DNA of 64,000 nucleotides from Trichuris trichiura. Its lineage: Eukaryota > Nematoda > Enoplea > Trichinellida > Trichuridae. A program made the position numbers and the translations under genes. The stretch spans positions 6,412,914 to 6,476,913 of the forward strand of contig JBAJFE010000004.1 of assembly GCA_037903355.1 (NCBI GenBank), read 5' to 3'. This document shows, piece after piece, positions 1-9,971 of the stretch. Below the pieces are notes generated by a model. That model did not search any database. It was not told where the DNA came from and saw only the letters and a list, made by a program, of their open reading frames with translations. The number at the start of each line of letters is the position of its first letter. Within the stretch, counting starts at the first letter, position 1.

Positions 1-356
1 AAGATCGCCTGCGCTAAACAGAACGCAAAGCTCAGTACGGAAGCTGTAAGCGATTCCTATTTGCCCTTAATTTTATTACGTTGTATTGCTCAACCCAGGT
101 GAAGAAATATGTACATCGGTCTTTTGCCCAACAAGTCTGCTACTTGCGTCAACGGGAGCAGCAACTTATCGATCAGGTTGAAACAATATCAAACTCGAAG
201 AACCACAACTTGTCCCAACAGGAGTGCCTCCTCCAACAGAAGTTAGGTAAACTTGCCAGTAGAACTAATGCAACTCGGTGTTTGGTTTCTTTTTGTACGG
301 ATTTTTCGTGTCCCGTTGAATAGACTTTTATTAATAAACTTTTATAAATAAACTCT

Positions 357-396
357 CCGGAGCTTTCGGGTCATTCGTGACCCGTCATCAGCGGTC
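357..396 (-). ncRNA. Minimal hammerhead-like ribozyme, PLE-A left arm, unit 1
   Basis: On the minus strand: CCG (stem I 5'), CTGATGA, stem II GGGTCA/TGACCC closed by loop CGAA, GAAA, then GCTC followed by CGG (stem I 3'). All invariant hammerhead positions are present, with the UH cleavage dinucleotide UC. Stem III is only AG/CU; AGCU is self-complementary, so two RNAs could pair to form it. One C lies unpaired between CTGATGA and stem II, or pairs with G12, which is not canonical. Published PLE hammerheads are minimal and thought to act as dimers; activity here is inferred. Confidence 0.72.
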
Positions 397-568
397 ATAA
401 GTTGTAGGTATGGTTTTTGGCAGCGGATGCCATCTGTCGTTTCTGTGGATTTTAAAGCGGGCATTTTTTAAAGTTTTCCGTTGGTAGGTTCTTGCATTTG
501 AGTCTGCCAGCGCAATTCTTTTCCTTGTTCCGTATGTCTTGTAGATTTGTCTTTTCATATTGCATTCA

Positions 569-630
569 TTTTTCTTCTTTTTTCTTTCTTCTTCTTCCTT
601 TTTCCGTTTCTTTTTCTTTTTATTTCATTT
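569..630 (-). repeat. Purine-rich microsatellite after the PLE-A stop, unit 1 left arm
   Basis: On the minus strand, an AAAAAG/AAGAAG-rich tract follows immediately after the PLE stop codon. The same tract lies at about 9389-9437 (+) and at the matching place in every PLE-A arm, with variable repeat number. Confidence 0.85.
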
Positions 631-906
631 GTTGAGTGTGCAACAATTATAGCGCGTCACAATATTTGTCCAAATCCCACTTATGTCCACTCCTTGATCG
701 CGGTTATAGGTCGTATTAGGTCTAATATATAGTGCTTCTTTAATCCTTCTTAACCGTAAATTGTTTTTGTAACATAGAACGTTTGGAAGGAGTGGTTGGG
801 TAGATTGCGTCACGTGTTCCACTACAGCAGAGGCTTGTTTGGCTTTTTCAATTGTAATTTTTGGGTCCACGATTGGTCTGCCTCGCTGTGTGGTTAGATT
901 GGTACC

Positions 907-1279
907 TGTAACGAACAGAGGACCAGAACGTGACTTAACCTCGACGGTTGCTGATACGTACAACACACCGGAGAGAACGAAATTTTACTCAGCAAGAAAA
1001 CAGACGAAGACGAACGAAAGTTGCGAGCAGAGAGACGAACTGCCGCACGAGAGCGAAACGAAAGCGAAACTGCCCCAGATCGCCCTGTACGAGGCACCTA
1101 GCGTTGCCCTTTGATCCCTTCGTGATAAATGGGTGAGTGACAGGTGACGACATCTGTCACTCACAGCGAAGGTGCCGGAAGGGCTCGCACAGGAATGATT
1201 GATCACTTTCGTTACGGGCCGTTGGGTTGTCTCCTTAGGCGGTCCCTTCTGCAACGGCAACGTCATCGTTTCCGTTACA
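907..1279 (-). repeat. BEL-1 3' LTR, unit 1
   Basis: 373 bp. By eye it differs from the other LTR at about six substitutions and one 1-nt indel over roughly 360 aligned bases. The polyprotein stop lies inside it (1235-1237). Confidence 0.9.
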
Positions 1280-4200
1280 TGGCCGGCCCATGTTTCTGAG
1301 GGTTTCCTCGGAAGCATCCGTTTCTTCTGTGTCGAGAAGACATAATTTAGCGACTGGCCGGAAATAACTTCCGTGTTTCGTTTTTACTTTGACGACTCGG
1401 ACGACGCCATCTCTTCCCGGCTTGCATTCGGTCACCCTGCCTAGGGGCCAATGACCGCGTGGGCATTGTGGGTCGACCACGATGACTACGTCGCCGACTT
1501 TCACGGTTCGGGTAGGACGAACCCACTTACGGCGTTCAATGAGGCACGGGACGTATTCCTTTAGCCAGCGTCTCCAGAAAGCTTCGACAATGGCTTGTGC
1601 AGTGCGCCATCTTCGTCTCGATGAAATTTCTTCCTCGGTAATCACATCTGGAGGAACGTGGGGGTGTGGCCGTCCGAGGAGGAAATGATTGGGAGTCAGC
1701 GGCTGCGGGTCTCGGGGGTCGACGCTGATGTGAGTGAGTGGTCGTGAGTTGAGGAGCCCTTCAATCTCAACGAACACTGTATTGAGAACTTCGTCGGTTA
1801 CTGCGCGACCTTTCAGCGTTTTGCGAAGTGCTAGTTTAGCCGAGCGCACTAACCGCTCCCATACTCCACCGAAATGTGGCGCCATGGGAGGCGAGAAGAC
1901 CCAACGGATGCGACGTTGCGTAAGAGCTTCGGAAATTTTCGTCTGGTTCCAGGATTTCAAAGTTGTCCGGAGTTCTCTCTCAGCCGCGACGAGATTCGTG
2001 CCATTATCTGAATACACGACGGCCGGGGTTCCGCGTCGGTTAATGAAACGACGAAAGGCCATTAAGAACGAGTCCGTGTCAAGTGAAAAGGACACTTCAA
2101 GGTGGACTGCTCTGGTTGCCAAACATGTAAATATACAACCATAGCGTTTTTCATGTGAACGTCGGACAAGGACAAGTATAGGTCCGAAATAGTCGACTCC
2201 AACGCAGGTGAACGGTGGTCGAAACGCTTGCAGACGCGCTGCTGGTAGTGGTGCCCTCATGGGCACCAGAGGCTTACCGCGCCACTTTCTGCAGTAAGGG
2301 AACCTGTATATTACCTTCTTGGTTGCCTGTCTGGACCTTGGGATCCAGTATTGCTGTCGTAATTCACAAAGCGTCTGCTCAACAGAACCGTGGTGCAGCA
2401 TGCGATGAGCTTCGTCGATGATCATATCCGTCAAGGGATGTTTCCGTGGGAGAATGAACGGGTGCCTGGCATTGTACGGCAGGTCCGCTCGGTCTATTCT
2501 GCCCTCGGCTCTCATTGTGCCTTTCTTGTCAATAAAGGGAGAGAGGTGTAGAAGTTTTGAACGAGCCAGCAAGGGTTTCCCTGATGACAGGCGGGACATC
2601 TCCTCTGGGTAGCACTCCCTTTGGGCTGAGATCAAGCACGCCGCCAAGGCACGGTCGAGCTCTGCGACGGTAAAGGGGCTTGTCATTCTGTCGCTTCGGT
2701 GAGAACGGCAATTGTCCGCAAAGCGAAAGACGTTGGCCACGATGTTAAGTATCTTTTTGAGCTCCCGGAATTTGTGCGTCAAATCGGCCAGCGGGCTTTG
2801 AGTCACTCGTGTGTGGCCGGCCCATTTGGTCTGAAGTTCTTCAACGTCAGCGATATTAGGAGAATATTCGAATGTCCTTGGCCAATGCGCCTTGGGTTCG
2901 CGTAAGAAGGCGGGTCCTTCAAACCACCGCTTATGGGTTGCGATTTTCGACGGAGAGAATCCCCTGCTGCAATCGTCAGCTGGGTTTTCTCGCGTGGGTA
3001 CGTAATGCCATTGTGACGCATTCGAATTGTCCAAGATCTCTGCGATTCGATTGGAGACGAACTGGTTGTAGCGCCTTCCGGTAGAATTTAGCCAATGGAG
3101 TACGGTTAGTGAGTCTGTCCAATGGTACGTCTCAGAGACTTGTATACGCAGTCCTCGTTTTACAGCTGCGCCTAATCGAGATGATATTAACGCCGCTTGT
3201 AGCTCGAGCCTCGGGATTGTCAAATACTTCAAGGGGGCCACTCTAGCCTTGGAGCAGATAAACGAAATCGATACGTTTCCATTCGACAATAATTTTCGAA
3301 GATAAGCGACGCAGCCGTATCCTAACTCAGAGGCGTCCGAGAACAAGTGTATCTCAATGGATTTGATGGATTCAAACGAAGTCAATGCGCGCGGCACTGC
3401 TAGTGATTCGACGCAGTGAAGCTCTTCACTCCATTTTTTCCATTGTGCCATCACTGATTCTGGCAGAGTATCGTCCCAGTCGACACCGAGCAACCAGGTT
3501 TGTCTGAGAATGTACTTCGCCTGTAGAACGATAGGCGAAACGAATCCCAAAGGGTCGAAAATGCTGGACACTGCACGCAGCATTCCGCGTTTAGAGGACA
3601 CTGCAGGTAACTTACGGAAAAGAAAACGGAATGAGTCATTTTCAGCGTTCCATAACACACCGAGTGTGCGTTCAACGGGCAGCGGGTCCATATCAATGTT
3701 CAGATCTGGTTGTGAGCGCTCGTTTGCATCCAAGGTTTTCAACAAGGCTCGCGAAGACGACATCCACTTGGTTAAGTGGAATCCTCCTTGCCGTAGCAGC
3801 GTTTTCAGCGCGTGGCAAGACGAAGTAGCTTCGTTTATCGATGTATAGGAATCAAGATAATTATCAACATAGAAGTTGTCCCATACCTTTCGCCAAACGT
3901 CCGGGAACTGCCCGCGATGGTCTTCAGAATTTCTGCGTAACGCATATGTGCAGACGGTAGGCGAGCAAACAGCGCCAAAATATATGCACGTTCATTTGTA
4001 AGTGCTTCAAAAGTTCGTTACTGTTCGGTGTCCGCCAAAGGAAGCGTAGCATTGACCGATCCCTTTCCGAAACGAGCACTTGGTGAAACATCTTGGCAAT
4101 GTCAGCGGAGACAGCCACGGGATGTTCACGAAAGCGAATTAGGAGACCGAACAGATCTGTTAGCAAGTTTGGACCTGTCAGCAGCATGTCGTTGAGGGAG

Positions 4201-6680
4201 ATCCCATCCGTCCTGGCTGAAGTGTCGAAGACGACTCGTAACTTCCCCTCTTTGTTTGGGCTTTCAACTGCGTGGTGTGGTAGAAACCAAGTGACACGAT
4301 CACGGCCTTTCACAGGAGCAGGTCTGGCATGGCCAGCCTGGAGATACTCATCGACGACAGCGGCATATCTTCGTGCGTACTCTGTATCTCGTCGGAAGCG
4401 CCGTTCGATGCTAGCGAAGCGAGTCTCTGCAGTAGGGACAGCGTCCGGAACGTGTCTTATCGTCGTCTTCCAGAGCATCGGGCATTCGTAGCGTCCATTG
4501 ACTATACGCGTCGAGGATCGCAATATTTCCATAGCTCTTTCATCGTCCACACTAAGTATTTCCTTGTCAATGTTCCTAATGCCCAATGATTCAATCGACC
4601 ATTGGTGTTTGAGGATCGAACCAAGATCCTCCTCCTGAGTGTTGACCGTAATACGGCATACCTGTCGAGATGTTGGCAGCTGAGCTGGTTGCCTATCGCT
4701 GCCCAGAACTCGTCCGACGATGCACCAACCAAACGGCGTCAAAACAGCGTGTGGGCCGTCGATACCCTTTGGAGGTTTCAACATGCGATATTGTTCATGT
4801 GCTCCGACGACATCCATGCCCACTAATACAGCAATGTCGTCGGGCTGTGATGCGGCAATCTGAATTCCGCGTAGGTGCGGCCAGAAGGATTTCAATCGTT
4901 TGAAATCCACACGTCTACGCGATACGCTCAGAGTAGGAACTGTCAGGGCGCTATCGATCTCGAATTTATGGTGCCCGTCCAGCGATTGCAAAGTGAAACA
5001 GACTCGATTACAGCGGATCAAGGGATCAGCCCCGTGGAATGTGCTCAAACGGATGTCTTGCACTGGACCTTTGAGCCCGATCCTCTTGGCTACGTCCTCT
5101 TGAATGAGGGTAGCTTCACTGCCTGCGTCAAGAAGGACATTTACCTCTAACGGGGAGTTGTCCGTCGTGATGATCTTGGCCCTTACCACGGACAGCAATA
5201 CTGCCGTGGGAATGGGTGTAACGAAATTGTTGCCGACATGAACGGTAGACTGTGCTGGTGGAGAATTTCTGGGGTTGGGCGCAGGGAAGACTCGTGTGGC
5301 ATCGTGAAGCAGCGGATGATGTTTCGAACGGCATCCGTCGACGTTACAGTGCTGTCGTTGTCTGCAACTGCGCGCCTGATGATTCTGCTCAAAGCACGCG
5401 AAACATCTTCCGTCTTGTTTCAGCACTTCAGCACGTTGGTTTGGGGTGGACGACGAGAATACTGGACAGTCGGAAAGTTTATGTCCACTTTCACAGATGG
5501 GGCATTGTTCCGATGCGCGGTCCATCACCAAGGTATTCAAACAACGGCGGGGTTCATTCGACTTTCCCTTCTTTATCTGACGCTCCGAGTGTTGCTGCAT
5601 GTCTGATGGCAGACCACTCTGTATTGTGACAATCTCCTCTAACCATTCGTCCAAGTCGCAAAGGTTGACAGGCCGGGGACGAAGTTCATATGACCTTCTT
5701 GCCCACATGCATTGCAGTTTCTTGTTCAATTTTGACACGACCGCTTGCATTGTCGTTCGAGATGAGAGCTCTGCTGTGGCGCCATACATACGCAACGTGT
5801 TAACTGCTCCGTGCACTTCATAAAAGAACCTGTCGATGTCACTACTGTTCCCAGGCTTCATGGGCGCCATCTCTAACAGAGTCCTTATGTAGGCGTCGAT
5901 TACTAAGTTCGGATCGCCGAAAAGACGACGGAGGTCCTTCAGTGCTTGAGCGTATAAGTTTGGGCCATAGAGTGGCGGCGCAACACTTGCCCGAAGACGT
6001 GGCGTCAGCAACTGTTTTAGTATCGCAATTCTCTGTGCATCAGAAGATACGACATCGTGGACCAGGGCTTTAAAGCTACCAATAAACTGGTCCCATTTAC
6101 GAGGGTCACCATCAAACGGCTCAATAGTTATTCCATGCGGTAACTGATTCAGCAAGCCAGCATGGCAGTGACCGGTATTCGTGGTGCCTTGTTCTGACGA
6201 AGAGGTAACGTTGTCAATCCATTCATCGGCTCTGATAGGCGCGGTGCTCTGGGCCTGGGGAGACTCAGTTTTTATACCGGACGAAATAATCTCGCTGGTT
6301 TCATGGCCGTGAGGAGTAGACTTCGGCTTTGGCGCATCCGGCGCCTCAGCTCGTCCAACTTCCCTGCCAGCGAGGGCATCGCCGTTATTCGGTGAATCTA
6401 GTGAACTCAGACCTGAGCGTCCAGAGAGCTTCAACTCTTGTAAGTCTGTGCGCAGCTGTGTAAGGAACGATTCGAACATGCCAGCCATCTGAGTGGCGAC
6501 GGAGGCTGTGGCTGCGGCTGCGATCTCGGCCGCTGTCGCTTTATTGGATTCGTGGGAGACCGTACGCACTCCTCTTCTGGGCGGCGGCCGACGATGACCG
6601 TTTAACCGAGGGCGGCTTCTCATTAGCCTGCCCGACCGAAGCGTAATAGCGTTTTCTTCTGAAGCCTTGTCACTCTGCAT
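1235..6680 (-). pseudogene. BEL-1 gag-pol polyprotein, unit 1 (one frameshift)
   Basis: Start taken as the first ATG after the LTR (6680); upstream codons are LTR read-through. Gag; zinc knuckles near 5370-5506 (CPICESGH, CFACFEQNH, then CNVDGC); aspartic protease LLDAGSEATLI near 5110-5132; Pao-type RT from about 4290 (FLPHHAV, VVFDTSA); RNase H-like region (LFSDASELGYG) near 3340; integrase zinc region near 2290-2420; integrase core GVDYFGP, SDNGTN, FGGVWERL. The frame is broken once, at an A run 3977-3980 (one extra base) within RT. In the integrase HHCC finger the first Cys is Phe (2300-2302). The RT YVDN box lies just past the frameshift, so RT is split. Confidence 0.88.
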
Positions 6681-6741
6681 GGCGATAAGGCAAGATTCTC
6701 CGGATAGGCGAGATGAGTCGCAGTGTTCTGATCCGGCTCGG

Positions 6742-7101
6742 AGGACCAGAACGTGACTTAACCTCGACGGTTGCTGATACGTACAACACACCGGAGAGAA
6801 CGAAATTTTACTCAGCAAGAAAACAGACGAAGACGAACGAAAGTTGCGAGCAGAGAGACGAACTGCCGCACGAGAGCGAAACGAAAGCGAAACTGACCCA
6901 AATCTCCCTGTACGAGGCACCTAGCGTTCCCTTTGATCCCTTCGTGATAAATGGGTGAGTGACAGGTGACGACATCTGTCACTCACAGCGAAGGTGCCGG
7001 AAGGGCTCGCACAGGAATGATTGATCACTTTCGTTACGGGCCGTTGCTTCGTCTCCTTAGGCGGTCCCTTCTGCAACGGCAACGTCATCGTTTCCGTTAC
7101 A
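6742..7101 (-). repeat. BEL-1 5' LTR, unit 1 (inner end missing)
   Basis: Matches the 3' LTR except that the innermost 12 bp (TGTAACGAACAG on the + strand) are replaced by unrelated sequence, and no TGG-type primer binding site follows. Confidence 0.85.
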
Positions 7102-9012
7102 GTACCATTGTTGAGTATGGCTTTCGCGTTATTGTAACTTGTGAGCTTTTTTAAGTGTTCGTTAAATCTATGCTCTAGGGTGTTTCCCGTTTCACCAATA
7201 TGAATCCCTGAGCAAGAACATTCAACCGCGTATATTATCCCTATGTTTTTGTTTGTGGGGATTTTGGTTTTGTCTGTGAGGAGAATTGCCCTGAGGTTGG
7301 GCGAACTCTTGAAAAAGACTCTGAAGCCTAATCTTTTTCCTAATTGGATAATCTTTTCACCTACACCTGCCGCATAAGGAATAACTAGACAAGTGTCGTG
7401 CGGAGTGTTTTGCTTTGGAAACTGACGTGTGCGAAGCCTGTTGTTGAACACTTGGTTGATAAAGGATTTAGGATGCTCGTTTTTGTAGAAGATTTTTCTA
7501 ATGTAGTTAATTTCTGGCTGGAGATATTGGGGACTGCATAAATTGAATGCTCTGTCTATCATTCCGGTGACGATACCACGCATTACTGAGCGTGGATGAT
7601 GCGATGAGAAATTAAGGTATTGGTCAGTGTGTGTTGGTTTTCTGTAAACTCTGGTTTTTAGTCCTTGATTAGTGCGAATAATCAGTGTGCCAATGAAGGG
7701 GAGGGTTCGATTTGATTGTTTGTCCATTGTGAAAACGATTTGATTGGGGCAAACGCTATTAAGAAATTCTAGAAACTGTTGTTCCTTTCCATCTTTGATA
7801 ATTACGAAGATGTCATCTACGTATCTTTTGAATAGTCGTGGGGCTATTTACCTATCTACCGTTTTCAACATTTGTCTTTCAAAACCTTTCCATGAATATT
7901 TCGACCAGGATAGGAGATAGTGGGTTTCCCATAGGGACACCGTTAGATTGTTTGTAGAAATTGTTATCAAACATGAAGTAGTTGCTTTCTTGCATGCAGA
8001 GTGATACCAACTTGACAGTGTGGAAAGGATTTAACTTGGTTCTGGTGAACAAATTTGTGTCTGTATTGACGAGATTGTATAGTGTATCGAGAGTTTTTGA
8101 AATCGGAATGCTACGGAATAAATCTTTTACATCGTAGCTAACTAAGGTTTCGTCCGGTTCTAGATGGTATTCTCGTATTTCGTTGACTAAGGTGTTACTA
8201 TTTTTGACGAAGGACGGTTCTTTGCCAGTTAGTGGTTTGATCACCTTTTTCAAATATCGGCTGAGCTCCCTTGTGGTGCTGTTAATTGTGGAAACTATTG
8301 GCCTTATTGGGACCTCCGGTTTGTGCACTTTAGGCAGGCCGTAGAGCTCAGGGGGTCTGTAATTCCGTGTGAACCTAAGATGCTTCGCTATCTTGATGAT
8401 TTTTGGTTCCTTGGTTTCTGTGCCGTATGTCATGAGAAGGGAACGAAGATTCTTCCGTGACAATTCTGTACGGTCATTGGGCAAAGGTGTATAACTGTCA
8501 GTGTTCAAGATAGTTATCATTTTTCCGTTGTAGGTGGTTCTGTCGAGTAGGACAATTCTATTGCTTTTATCTGCTTTAGTTACAATTCCATCAGGCTGCC
8601 TTTTAAGTCGGTTTAAGCAGTTGACCTCATATCGGCTTAACCTTCGGGTGGTGTTGAAGCGGTGATCTAGGATTAGCGTTGATAAATCCCGCTTGATCTG
8701 CGTGGCTTTCTGTGGATCAACTGAAGATAGGCTGTCTTCAACCAAGGCAATGATGTCAGGAAAGTGTGGCTGTTTAGGAGTTGGTACAAAGTTTAGTCCT
8801 TTTCTCAGGATAGATGTCTCACTTTCGTTTAGGGGTAAGGAGCTGAGATTTATTACGTTTGTGTTTAGGTCTGAACATCTGGTTCTTTCGCGGAGGATTT
8901 CTGTAGGAGTTTCGAGTAGTCGTCGGGAATCTGACCTGAAGGCATTCAAATTTTTTTTAGCACTTGTTTCTGCGATATGCAAACTGTTTTTTTGGCGAAG
9001 TCCACATGCCAC

Positions 9013-9387
9013 ATTGGTGAAACGGGAAACACCCTAGAGCATAGATGTAACGAACACTTAAAAAAGCTCACAAGTTACAATAACGCGAAAGCCATACTCA
9101 ACAATGGTACCAATCTAACCACACAGCGAGGCAGACCAATCGTGGACCCAAAAATTACAATGGAAAAAGCCAAACATGCCTCTGCTCTAGTGAAACACGC
9201 GACGCGATGTACCCAACCACTCCATCCAAAAGTTCTATGTTACGAAAACAATTTACGGTTAAGAAGGATTGAAGAAGCACTATATATTAGACATAATACG
9301 ACCTATGACCGCGATCAAGGAGTGGACATAAGTGGGATTTGGACGAATATTGTGACGCGGTATAATTGTTGCACACTCAACAAATGA
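9013..9387 (+). pseudogene. PLE-A endonuclease tail, inverted arm, unit 1
   Basis: Starts inside the GIY-YIG domain (HIGETGNTLEH) and is open to the family stop at 9385-9387. It is the + strand half of the head-to-head pair. The upstream 36 nt that extend the frame are antisense to the other copy's coding sequence and are not part of it. Confidence 0.8.
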
Positions 9388-9608
9388 AATAAAAAAGAAA
9401 AAGAAAAAGAAAAAGAAAAAGGAAGAAGAAGAAAAATGAATGCAATATGAAAAGACAAATCTAGAAGACATACGGAACAAGGAAAAGAATTGCGCTGGCA
9501 GACTCAAATGCAAGAACCTACCAACGGAAAACTTTAAAAAATGCCCGCTTTAAAATCCACAGAAACGACAGATGGCATTCGCTGCCAAAAACCATACCTA
9601 CAACTTAT

Positions 9609-9648
9609 GACCGCTGATGACGGGTCACGAATGACCCGAAAGCTCCGG
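9609..9648 (+). ncRNA. Minimal hammerhead-like ribozyme, PLE-A right arm, unit 1
   Basis: CTGATGA at 9614-9620, stem II 9622-9627/9632-9637, GAAA at 9638-9641, predicted cleavage after C9645, stem I 9611-9613/9646-9648. Identical core to the left arm, opposite strand. Confidence 0.72.
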
Positions 9649-9833
9649 AGAGTTTATTAATAAATGTTTATTAATAAAAGTCTATTCAACGGGACACGAA
9701 AAATCCGGACAAAAAGAAACCAAACAATGAAATTATTTGGTCCCGTACGAAGACACTATATCTTCAATGCAACTCGGTTTAGAAAGTCGACCAAGGGAGA
9801 GCATTAGGAAATTTTCGCCTTCTATTGCACTTT

Positions 9834-9971
9834 GGCTTCTTTTGTACGGATTTTCTGTGTCCCGTTGAATAAACTTTTATTAATAAACTTTTCTTAATAA
9901 AATGTCCGTAGCTTTCGGGTCCGAACTTGACCCGTCATCAGCGGTCTAAGGATTGACGTATGACTGCACTA
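9834..9971 (-). mobile_element. 138-bp PLE-derived mini-insertion with hammerhead core, unit 1
   Basis: Flanked by a perfect 14-bp direct repeat TTCTATTGCACTTT (9820-9833 and 9972-9985). Units 5 and 6 have the empty site with one copy of this sequence. The insert resembles only the PLE 3' terminus: the GTCCCGTTGAATAAAC block, the TTTATTAATAAAC repeat, and a hammerhead-like core. It has no coding sequence and no purine tract. It is either a heavily 5'-truncated PLE or a solo ribozyme-bearing repeat mobilised in trans. Confidence 0.8.
9906..9946 (-). ncRNA. Minimal hammerhead-like ribozyme in mini-insertion, unit 1
   Basis: Same core with stem II GGGTC/GACCC around a different loop (AAGTTCG) and cleavage site UA (GCTA then CGG). 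The stem is conserved while the loop and the H17 base vary within what hammerheads allow. Confidence 0.72.

Larger units (their letters stand above)
907..7101 (-). mobile_element. BEL-1, BEL/Pao LTR retrotransposon, unit 1
   Basis: 6195 bp, inserted in the PLE-A endonuclease coding region with a 5-bp target duplication GTACC (902-906 and 7102-7106). LTR ends are TGTAACG...CGTTACA. The gag-pol frame is on the minus strand in the order gag, protease, RT, RNase H-like, integrase typical of BEL/Pao; no envelope-like frame is seen. Confidence 0.93.
625..9012 (-). pseudogene. PLE-A reverse transcriptase / GIY-YIG endonuclease, unit 1 (split by BEL-1)
   Basis: Coding pieces are 9012-7879, then 7847-7107, then 906-625 beyond BEL-1. 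Visible in order: LPKVHKP, YDVKDLF, NGVPMGNPLSP, YVDDIFVI (RT palm), the PLE thumb segment, and the endonuclease signature IYAVECSCSGIHIGET. Two lesions lie between the first two pieces: a 1-nt insertion near 7881-7890 and a TAA at 7848-7850. BEL-1 is inserted just after AILNNGT in the endonuclease. The N-terminus is truncated at the head-to-head junction; the first codon there is not ATG. Confidence 0.85.
280..9765 (-). mobile_element. PLE-A composite, unit 1 (Penelope-like element, inverted head-to-head pair, contains BEL-1)
   Basis: Bounded by a 13-bp direct repeat AATGCAACTCGGT (267-279 and 9766-9778), read as the target-site duplication. The minus-strand element runs from about 9012 down to 280. 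At 9012 it meets an inverted 5'-truncated tail of the same family (9013-9765, + strand), giving inverted arms of roughly 0.6-0.7 kb. Each tail has the C-terminal endonuclease coding end, a purine-rich (AAAAAG)n tract just after the stop, and a hammerhead-like core. BEL-1 interrupts the minus copy at 907-7101. PLEs are known for partial tandem and inverted copies. Confidence 0.8.

Noticed and set aside
625..966. A 113-residue frame starting MLYVSATVEV
   Set aside because: Its first part is antisense LTR of BEL-1 and the rest is the PLE-A C-terminus; not a separate gene.
1482..5823. Many + strand open frames of 60-136 codons opposite BEL-1 (and the same in unit 2)
   Set aside because: They are antisense shadows of the gag-pol frame; none has a recognisable domain and all are shared exactly because the element is duplicated.
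3924..6920. A gag-pol start at 6920 inside the LTR
   Set aside because: The first 80 codons are LTR and leader read-through; the first ATG after the LTR at 6680 is preferred.
6921..7106. Apparent continuation of the PLE-A frame into 'VTETMTLPLQ...' at 6921-7106
   Set aside because: This is BEL-1 LTR read by chance in frame with the interrupted PLE endonuclease; the true PLE sequence resumes at 906.
7800..9012. A bacterial retron, group II intron or DGR reverse transcriptase
   Set aside because: The LPKVHKP and NGVPMGNPLSP motifs with a C-terminal GIY-YIG domain and the eukaryotic context are specific to Penelope-like elements.
9387..9440. A SINE or processed pseudogene tail at the purine tract
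   Set aside because: The tract follows the PLE stop codon in each arm and is followed by further PLE sequence; no RNA polymerase III promoter boxes were seen.
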